Shown here: positions 36,529 to 41,783 of the stretch, in pieces
Layout of the letters: every line of letters begins with the position of its first letter
How positions within the stretch are numbered: position 1 is the stretch's first letter
The notes under the pieces: model-generated
What the model saw: only the letters and a program-made list of their open reading frames with translations
Databases searched by the model: none
What the model was told of the DNA's origin: nothing
Assembly (NCBI GenBank): GCA_902634045.1
Contig: CACPJE010000007.1
Location: 1-41,783 of the forward strand
DNA length: 41,783 bases
Reading direction: 5' to 3'
DNA from: an uncultured Pelagibacteraceae bacterium
GTDB lineage: Bacteria; Pseudomonadota; Alphaproteobacteria; Pelagibacterales; AG-422-B15
Translations under genes and position numbers: made by a program

Positions 36529-37725
36529 TTAACGAGACTTTTGAAGATGGATATCTATTCCATTACTAATTATGTCTCCAGCCCATTCGTTCCCATTTTC
36601 ACTCCAGTGTGGGTCACATGAAAAAAAAAGATCTTCATAATTTTCTTTTTTATGATCGTACAAATCAATAAAAGTAAATTTTTCATTATTTTGGTGCATA
36701 TTTCTGAATTGAGTTGACCAGAAACTTTTATCATATTCTTTTTTTAGAAAAGGATTTTGAAAATCTGTAAATGAAGGAATAGATATTAAAAATACATCCC
36801 TTCCTTCAGTTAGTTCGATAATTTTCCTAATGATGTAGACTACAGCCTTTTGCTGCTCATTAGTGGGATTTAAGTATCCAGAATAACTTTCTAGATCGCT
36901 TGAATGCTCGTAGACTTGTTTTATGTTAGTACCATCGTAAGTTATTATTTTTCTATAATGAATTATAGATTTTATAGCATTCGAAAACCAAAAATTATTA
37001 TAAATAAAAGAGTGAAGTGGATTTCTTTTTATTTTTGATTGAACCGTTTCTCTTTTTATAGCTTCTTCTGGTATAATATAGGAGTAATTTTCTTCGTCTT
37101 TTTTGTAAAAATACGGCCTGTATCTTGTTACTTCATTATTATCATATTTTATTTTTTCTAGAAAAAATTCATAGTCATTATCTAAAAAATCATTATCTGG
37201 TAAAAAGAGTATTATTAAGCCATCATGACTATAATCTCTGGCTAAATTTTTATAAATTAGAAAATAGCTAAGAGGCCCTAAATCGTAAGATGAAGCAAAA
37301 TTCATAACCTCAATATCTAATTTTTCTTCAATTATAGCTTCAAATGTTTTTTCTTTGTTAATTCCAAATCCCTCAGCAAAAGAGTCTCCTAAAAGGATAA
37401 ATCTTTTTTCAGTCGATTTTTTTTTAAACTCATTATCCCTCGCTCCAATACTGTTTGTTGAATAAATTGCTTCAAAGCAAGATGATACATGCTTAACTTG
37501 GATGTTATTTTTGTGCCAAGCTCCCCACTCTTCCTTTTCAGTCCAGTATTCATCTAGTGGCTTTAAAGAGGAAGTGTTTAAAAAAATTTTGTGATAATTA
37601 GTTGGAGTATGATTAATAATGAAAAGTCTATTTTTAGTAAAAATAAAGGATATAATTTCAACTAAAATAATTAAAAAGATAATATAAAATATCAAAAATA
37701 AAAAGCGATTTTTAATCAAGTTCAA
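36529..37725 (-). CDS. SGNH hydrolase-like membrane-anchored protein
   Basis: 398 residues with an N-terminal membrane anchor (about 8-28). Block I nucleophile Ser in LLGDSFAEGFGINKE (113-117) and block V Asp/His in CDPHWSENGNEWAGD (371-373) mark a GDSL/SGNH fold, as in periplasmic O-acetyl-modifying proteins such as AlgX/AlgJ relatives. The catalytic domain is probably periplasmic. The start is a TTG at 37725 with AGGA at 6 bp. Substrate unknown; surface polysaccharide acylation is an inference. Confidence 0.78.
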   Translation of the reverse strand: MNLIKNRFLFLIFYIIFLIILVEIISFIFTKNRLFIINHTPTNYHKIFLNTSSLKPLDEYWTEKEEWGAWHKNNIQVKHVSSCFEAIYSTNSIGARDNEFKKKSTEKRFILLGDSFAEGFGINKEKTFEAIIEEKLDIEVMNFASSYDLGPLSYFLIYKNLARDYSHDGLIILFLPDNDFLDNDYEFFLEKIKYDNNEVTRYRPYFYKKDEENYSYIIPEEAIKRETVQSKIKRNPLHSFIYNNFWFSNAIKSIIHYRKIITYDGTNIKQVYEHSSDLESYSGYLNPTNEQQKAVVYIIRKIIELTEGRDVFLISIPSFTDFQNPFLKKEYDKSFWSTQFRNMHQNNEKFTFIDLYDHKKENYEDLFFSCDPHWSENGNEWAGDIISNGIDIHLQKSR

Positions 37726-37769
37726 ATTTAATCCTGCATAATTTACTTGCTCTTCTATAAGCTCAATTT

Positions 37770-37847
37770 TTATTTATTCGACAGTAACTGATTAATTTTG
37801 AGTGTTACTGTTTTTTTCATTAAATATTTCCTTATGATACACAAAAT
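37770..37847 (-). pseudogene. 3' remnant of a small reading frame, outer flank of the restriction-modification island
   Basis: Its DNA matches 40592-40657 (28 consecutive identical bp, then an A7/A6 indel, then 24 of 30 identical). On the minus strand it encodes YHKEIFNEK before the indel shifts the frame; with one A removed it continues TVTLKINQLLSNK to a stop at 37770-37772. The other copy gives YHKEIFNEKTVIPKNNLLQ. The 5' part is missing: this fragment joins directly to the copied glmS end at 37842. Confidence 0.7.
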
Positions 37848-37861
37848 CATTCCACCGTTAC
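37842..37861 (+). repeat. 20-bp direct repeat, copy 1: displaced glmS 3' end
   Basis: caaaatcattccaccgttac is identical to 40743-40762, where it is the last 13 coding bases, the stop and the following bases of glmS. Here no glmS precedes it, so it marks the left junction of the island. Confidence 0.92.
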
Positions 37862-38093
37862 AGAGTATATTGAAACAGTGAATAACACTAATCTCTTTTT
37901 GGCAAACACATTAATAGAGTCAGAAAAAAGCAGACTATTGAAATAAACATAGTGGACGCCAAGACAATCATTGTATCTAATTTGGACCATATTTTTAGTC
38001 TCTTTTTGTACCCTAAACCATAACCCCCGATTGTAGATACATTGCTGATAAGATTGGTTTGCTAAAAAATAACAACTCTCATATATTCAGAAA
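37862..38093. other. Non-coding leader of the methyltransferase gene
   Basis: 232 bp between the left repeat and the methyltransferase ATG. I see no convincing gene, RNA or clear promoter; several weak TTG-containing boxes occur, as expected at this base composition. With 37726-37861 it makes a 368-bp stretch lacking an intact gene. Confidence 0.6.
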
Positions 38094-39434
38094 ATGGCAA
38101 TAAAAGCAAAAAAATCACCCAAAATTGCAAAAAAAATTAGTAAAACAAAAGAATCTAAGGAATATAATCAAAGGCCAATGTTTAAAAATTATTTTGATAA
38201 TATTCTTCAAACTTCAAAATCCTATTTAAAAAAGGAATTCTCTGAATCTGAATATAAAGACTTATTATCAAAACTACAAAAGTACAAACACAAAAAGCCA
38301 AAAGAATATGTTAACTCATTCAATAAAGAGTACTCTGATTTAGTAAAAAAAAGACATCAAAAAGAGTATAAAGAATCAGATAAGAAATTTAATAACTTCA
38401 TTAAATCTAATTCATCAAATATTAAGGTTATTTGGGGTGACTGTTTAGGTGCTCTCAAAAAAATGGACTCTGAATCAATTCACTGCATGGTAACCTCGCC
38501 GCCTTATTACAATGCAAGGGAGTACTCACAATGGGAAAATATTAATGATTACCTTGATGATATGAGAACTATTATTAGAGAATCTTATCGAGTTTTGGAT
38601 AACAACAGAGTTTGGGTTTTTAATGTTGGTGACATTTTTGACAATCCAAGAACAAAAACAAAATCAGTCTGGGGTAAACAACGAATTCCACTAGGGGCAT
38701 ACTTTATGTCTATTTTTGAATCAGAAGGATTTACATTTATAGATGACTTTATTTGGGATAAAGGAGAGGTACAGAGTCAAAGACAAAAAAATGCTGGTAA
38801 ACCATACCCGTTTTATCAGTATCCTCTGAACTGCTACGAACATATTCTCATTTTTCATAAACATAGACTTGATCCTATTAGATATCCGTGCCCTGTATGC
38901 GGCAGTCTCAAGGTTAATGGAAATACTCAAAGTGAAGTTGGTCTACAAAGTTGGGAATGCAAAAATCTAAAGTGTTCAGAAAGAAGTGCATCTAATAGAG
39001 GAAAGAGATTCTCTGCAAAAACAAATATTACTCAATCATTGCAAAGAAGGGTATCTAACAATGAAATTAGTAAAGATATGGTTAATAAATGGAGGAGAGA
39101 TATCATAAAGTTTAGCCCTGTAATAAAAATTAATTCCAAAGGTGTTAATACACTTGGACATACTGCTCCATTCCCAGAAGATATTCCTGAAATGGCTGTA
39201 CGTAATTTTTCTTATGAAGGTGAAAAAATTCTTGATCCTTTTGCAGGAAGTTTTACTTCAGCTATTGTTGCTGCAAAGCTTAAACGGGTTGGGGTTGGTG
39301 TCGAGCTTGGTAAGAAAAGCTTTAGAAAAGCTATTCTTAAAAATATTTCTAATAATAATGATTTATTTTCAAATAAATTAGTAAGTGAAGAATATGATTT
39401 ATCAAAATTAAAATCTAGAAATCTTCAAAAATAA
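38094..39434 (+). CDS. Site-specific DNA methyltransferase (beta-class, TSPPY) with an inserted zinc ribbon
   Basis: 446 residues. A Lys/Ser-rich helical N terminus (1-105) precedes the catalytic domain. Motif IV is TSPPY at 134-138, motif I DPFAGSFTSA at 381-390, and motif order IV then I marks the beta class. TSPPY favours N4-cytosine, but N6-adenine cannot be excluded. Between them lies a zinc ribbon: C266-C269 and C289-C294 in RYPCPVCGS and WECKNLKC, likely part of target recognition. Its 3' end overlaps that of the convergent nuclease gene by 10 bp. It protects host DNA if the pair is a type II system. Recognition site unknown. Confidence 0.9.
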   Translation: MAIKAKKSPKIAKKISKTKESKEYNQRPMFKNYFDNILQTSKSYLKKEFSESEYKDLLSKLQKYKHKKPKEYVNSFNKEYSDLVKKRHQKEYKESDKKFNNFIKSNSSNIKVIWGDCLGALKKMDSESIHCMVTSPPYYNAREYSQWENINDYLDDMRTIIRESYRVLDNNRVWVFNVGDIFDNPRTKTKSVWGKQRIPLGAYFMSIFESEGFTFIDDFIWDKGEVQSQRQKNAGKPYPFYQYPLNCYEHILIFHKHRLDPIRYPCPVCGSLKVNGNTQSEVGLQSWECKNLKCSERSASNRGKRFSAKTNITQSLQRRVSNNEISKDMVNKWRRDIIKFSPVIKINSKGVNTLGHTAPFPEDIPEMAVRNFSYEGEKILDPFAGSFTSAIVAAKLKRVGVGVELGKKSFRKAILKNISNNNDLFSNKLVSEEYDLSKLKSRNLQK

Positions 39435-40564
39435 TTACCAAGGTGATCGCTGTTTTTGTGAGCACTTAATATACGCTCCAAATCTTCTATCGCCTCTTGA
39501 ATAGTTTTATCACCCTGAATAGTATTGCAATGTTTGTGCCCCCACCCAAGATTATATATACAATGATTAAATTTTCCTGCACTCAAAGCATCTATATGCA
39601 TAAGGACTGTTTGTGATTGGGTATTATCCTCTTCCTCTCTTCCTTCCGCCTGTTCTGCAGTTTCAAGAAATTCTTCTGGTTTTAGTGTTTCTTTACAAAG
39701 AGGACAAATAGGGACTTTTTCTGCTAGATGCCAAACACCAATTTCTGAAAGTTTTTGAAAGTCTAAGGATCCAGCATCTACGCAAGACTTTTTAATTTTT
39801 TCTTCAAATGCGTTTACTTCATCCATTGTTATTAATTCGTTATCTTTTACCAATAGCTCTTTAAGACCTGGGATTTTAAATGCCAAATATGTCATCTGAT
39901 CATTAGCGTAACCCTGATTTTCAAGTGAAGCATAATCAAAATCATAGTTTCCTAGCCCTGTCTGATTTGGCAATTCTTTATCGATTATGAAATTATCCTC
40001 GCCTCCATATTTTTCTAGTATCGAGGGTAAATCATTTCTTAGTTTTTCTATCCGTTCTTTACGCCCATCATCATTTTTTTTCTCTTTTTTCCCACATATT
40101 AGTGATTCATGTCCTTTGTTAGTAACATAAAGGCAGTATTCACCTAACCAGGATCTTTTTTTTGTAGTATTAAGAATCTGAATTTTTTCCTGAGATTCCA
40201 CTGTAGACAGTTCAACCACTTCCACAAAGTCTTTGCAGAATTTGCCATACTTATCATAATCTCCCGGATTCTTAAAATATATAAATGAGTTTTCTCCTAG
40301 TTTTAAGTCTTTTGGAATGCTCTTATTTCTATTGCCCTTACAGTCAAAATACTCCCCAGGTTTAACTCTAACCGCATAACCTCTCTTGTAAGTATCTAAC
40401 TGGTTTGGATTGTTCTCTAGAATTTTTTTATAAATGTTAAGTTGCATTATCACCCTATAATTTCTTCGATTTCTTCTCTTATAAATACCGTTGCCAGATC
40501 TTCCTTCATTCATCTTTGCTATTTTTTTTGCGAATTTAGTTGATATTTTTTTGAGATTAACCAT
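39425..40564 (-). CDS. HNH-type restriction endonuclease (putative)
   Basis: 379 residues. A basic N terminus (1-40) is followed by a region with no family I recognise. The C terminus carries an HNH/beta-beta-alpha-metal site with zinc knuckle: C287-C290 in VPICPLCKETL, His323 in VLMHIDALSAG, and H343-H345-C346-N347 in GWGHKHCNTIQGDKT. Position beside a solitary methyltransferase supports a type II nuclease; a BstXI-like HNH enzyme is a guess from the C-terminal pattern. The ATG at 40564 has no clear ribosome site. Its own promoter is not evident; read-through from glmS and the small frame is possible. Confidence 0.78.
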   Translation of the reverse strand: MVNLKKISTKFAKKIAKMNEGRSGNGIYKRRNRRNYRVIMQLNIYKKILENNPNQLDTYKRGYAVRVKPGEYFDCKGNRNKSIPKDLKLGENSFIYFKNPGDYDKYGKFCKDFVEVVELSTVESQEKIQILNTTKKRSWLGEYCLYVTNKGHESLICGKKEKKNDDGRKERIEKLRNDLPSILEKYGGEDNFIIDKELPNQTGLGNYDFDYASLENQGYANDQMTYLAFKIPGLKELLVKDNELITMDEVNAFEEKIKKSCVDAGSLDFQKLSEIGVWHLAEKVPICPLCKETLKPEEFLETAEQAEGREEEDNTQSQTVLMHIDALSAGKFNHCIYNLGWGHKHCNTIQGDKTIQEAIEDLERILSAHKNSDHLGNYF

Positions 40565-40589
40565 GGTTATTGCACTATTGTGAACTAGT

Positions 40590-40724
40590 CTACTGTAACA
40601 GATTGTTTTTGGGTATTACTGTTTTTTCATTAAATATTTCCTTATGATATGCGAAATACTTCATTTCTCTTCTTGATTGAAGGATTATACCTACCTCGAG
40701 TCCTTCTATATTTCCAAATTCCAT
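40590..40724 (-). CDS. Small reading frame of 44 codons between glmS and the nuclease gene
   Basis: Too short for most gene callers. ATG at 40724, TAG at 40590-40592; protein begins MEFGNIEGLEVGIILQSRRE and ends KTVIPKNNLLQ. It lies 23 bp after the glmS stop and 25 bp before the nuclease start on the same strand. No ribosome site is obvious. The coding nature is supported by the diverged copy at 37770-37847, where the changes keep a similar peptide apart from one indel. Function unknown. Confidence 0.42.
   Translation of the reverse strand: MEFGNIEGLEVGIILQSRREMKYFAYHKEIFNEKTVIPKNNLLQ
40592..40657. repeat. Second, diverged direct repeat, right copy
   Basis: Matches 37781-37847 in the same orientation: 28 identical bases around ttcattaaatatttccttat, one T fewer in the homopolymer, and 6 differences in the adjacent 30. 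It forms the 3' end of the 44-codon frame. Confidence 0.85.
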
Positions 40725-40742
40725 GAATTAAAGATTAATACT

Positions 40743-40762
40743 CAAAATCATTCCACCGTTAC
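40743..40762 (+). repeat. 20-bp direct repeat, copy 2: native glmS 3' end
   Basis: Identical to 37842-37861. Covers the last codons of glmS (VTVE), the stop and 5 bp beyond; right junction of the island. Confidence 0.92.
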
Positions 40763-41783
40763 TGATTTAGCAAGATTTCTTGGCTGATCTACATCATTGC
40801 CTAACTCTACAGCTGTATAGTATGCCAACATGTGAATTGGAATTGAGTAAACAATAGACTCAATAGATTTAGGAACGTTAGGCAGGCGGAAAACTTGCCA
40901 TATATTTTCTGACTCTGATTGAAGAGAATTGTCATCAGTAATCATTAAAATTCTTCCACCTCTTGCTATTACTTCTTGAATATTAGAAATTGTTTTATGA
41001 AATAATGGACCTGGAGGCACAATACAAACAACTGGCAAATCTTTTTCAATTAACGCAAGTGGTCCGTGTTTCATTTCACCTGCTGGATATCCTTCAGCAT
41101 GAATGTAAGATATTTCTTTAAATTTAAGGGCTCCTTCTAAAGCTAATGGGAAAGCTGTTCCTCTACCTAAGTACATTACACCCTTAGCATCAATAATAGA
41201 TTTTGCAGCTTCTTTTAATTTATACGATCTCTTTATTGTGTTTTCTATTAACTGCGGAGCCTGCATAATTTCTTGGCAAATGTTCTTATTTTCATCTAAT
41301 GAAATCTTCTTATTAATTGTTCCGCAATGAATCGCCATCGATAAAAGTACAGATAATTGTGCAGTGAATGCCTTAGTTGAAGCTACTCCTATTTCAATCC
41401 CAGCTTTAGTGTGTAAACAATAATCACTTTCTCTTGCAATTGAACTATTTTTAACATTAACAATGCTGAGTGTTTTGATCTTTGCATTCTTACAATAATC
41501 TAATGCTGCCTTGGTATCTGCAGTTTCTCCAGATTGTGAAACAAAAATACATAATGCTTTAGGATCAAGTACTGGGTCTCGATATCTAAATTCTGAAGCC
41601 ATATCACATTCAACAGGGATTCTCGCGTATTGTTCAAAATAATATTTTGCTACTAAACATGAATAGTATGCAGTTCCACATGCAATTAAATGTATCTTTG
41701 AAATACTAGAAAAATTTAAATCAATATTATCTACTGAAATAATTCTTTTATCATGATCAATAAATTGTCTGAATGTCTCACCT
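40748..41783 (-). CDS. glmS: Glutamine-fructose-6-phosphate aminotransferase, C-terminal part (partial)
   Basis: Makes glucosamine 6-phosphate, the entry to cell-wall amino sugars. The frame is open from the window edge to the stop at 40748, giving 344 residues of the usual ~600: the two SIS isomerase domains. Seen: GETFRQFIDHDKR at the edge, LIACGTAYYSCLVAKYY, VECDMASEFRYR, FVSQSGETADT, GRGTAFPLALEGALKFKEIS, HAEGYPAGEMKHGPLALI and the terminal VDQPRNLAKSVTVE. The N-terminal glutaminase lies outside. No ribozyme can be judged because the 5' end is missing. Confidence 0.98.
   Translation of the reverse strand, partial: GETFRQFIDHDKRIISVDNIDLNFSSISKIHLIACGTAYYSCLVAKYYFEQYARIPVECDMASEFRYRDPVLDPKALCIFVSQSGETADTKAALDYCKNAKIKTLSIVNVKNSSIARESDYCLHTKAGIEIGVASTKAFTAQLSVLLSMAIHCGTINKKISLDENKNICQEIMQAPQLIENTIKRSYKLKEAAKSIIDAKGVMYLGRGTAFPLALEGALKFKEISYIHAEGYPAGEMKHGPLALIEKDLPVVCIVPPGPLFHKTISNIQEVIARGGRILMITDDNSLQSESENIWQVFRLPNVPKSIESIVYSIPIHMLAYYTAVELGNDVDQPRNLAKSVTVE

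Larger units (their letters stand above)
37842..40742. mobile_element. 2.9-kb restriction-modification island inserted at the 3' end of glmS
   Basis: Bounded by two exact 20-bp copies of the glmS 3' end. It contains a methyltransferase gene (+), a convergent nuclease gene (-) and a 44-codon frame. No integrase or transposase is present, so mobility genes were never part of it or are lost. Direct target duplication fits insertion with long target duplication, a mode described for restriction-modification genes, or recombination into the glmS site also used by Tn7-like elements. The true edges may differ from the repeat edges. Confidence 0.65.

Noticed and set aside
40748-41602. glmS starting at the internal Met at 41602
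   Set aside because: The frame continues upstream to the window edge with good GlmS sequence, so the gene is simply cut by the window.
1-41783. CRISPR arrays, rRNA genes, insertion sequences, prophage genes
   Set aside because: No regularly spaced repeats, no rRNA sequence and no transposase, integrase or phage structural protein could be found in the window.

Overview
The window looks like a streamlined, AT-rich marine alphaproteobacterium of the SAR11 / HIMB59 / AEGEAN-169 grade. The exact clade cannot be fixed from this sequence alone. The reasons are a proteorhodopsin gene, very short intergenic gaps, the purB - zeta-subunit - purC - purS - purQ - purL - grxD order, and the translation block tRNA-Tyr - tRNA-Gly - tuf - tRNA-Trp - secE - nusG - rplKAJL - rpoB.

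Layout. 1-5999 (minus) is the translation/transcription operon, read leftward from a good promoter in front of tRNA-Tyr and cut by the window edge inside rpoB at the rifampicin region. 6159-8115 holds rlmB and a Rieske oxygenase, convergent. 8204-8709 is a tRNA-Thr gene with a 44-bp exact copy of its 3' half 385 bp downstream, bracketing one small membrane-protein gene. 8724-13370 (minus) carries glpK, a class II aldolase, NAD-dependent formate dehydrogenase, a membrane fatty acid hydroxylase-like protein and a DUF985 cupin. 13451-18030 holds nadK, an exported protein beside a passenger-less inverse-autotransporter barrel, tRNA-Leu, and a proteorhodopsin with a UUCG-type terminator. 18037-25746 is mainly the plus-strand block sfsA-map-purB-purC-purS-purQ-purL-grxD, giving most of the FGAM synthase and downstream purine steps. 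purL carries a one-base frameshift in an A8 run. 25747-35642 (minus) is a compact housekeeping block: aroma DAHP synthase, nadE, gltX, cysS, cimA, trmJ, rpsD and a DUF2817 peptidase-like gene. 35727-37725 holds a crotonase-like gene and an SGNH hydrolase-like membrane protein.

37842-40742 is the most accessory-looking part. It is a 2.9-kb island with a DNA methyltransferase (TSPPY, zinc ribbon) and a convergent HNH nuclease, read as a type II restriction-modification pair. It is inserted exactly at the 3' end of glmS. The last 20 bp of the glmS end region are repeated exactly on both sides. A second, diverged ~65-bp repeat is the tail of a small reading frame lying just downstream of glmS. 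The window ends inside glmS.

The strongest leads are the restriction-modification island at glmS, the tRNA-Thr half-duplication, the orphan inverse-autotransporter barrel with its exported neighbour, and the purL frameshift.
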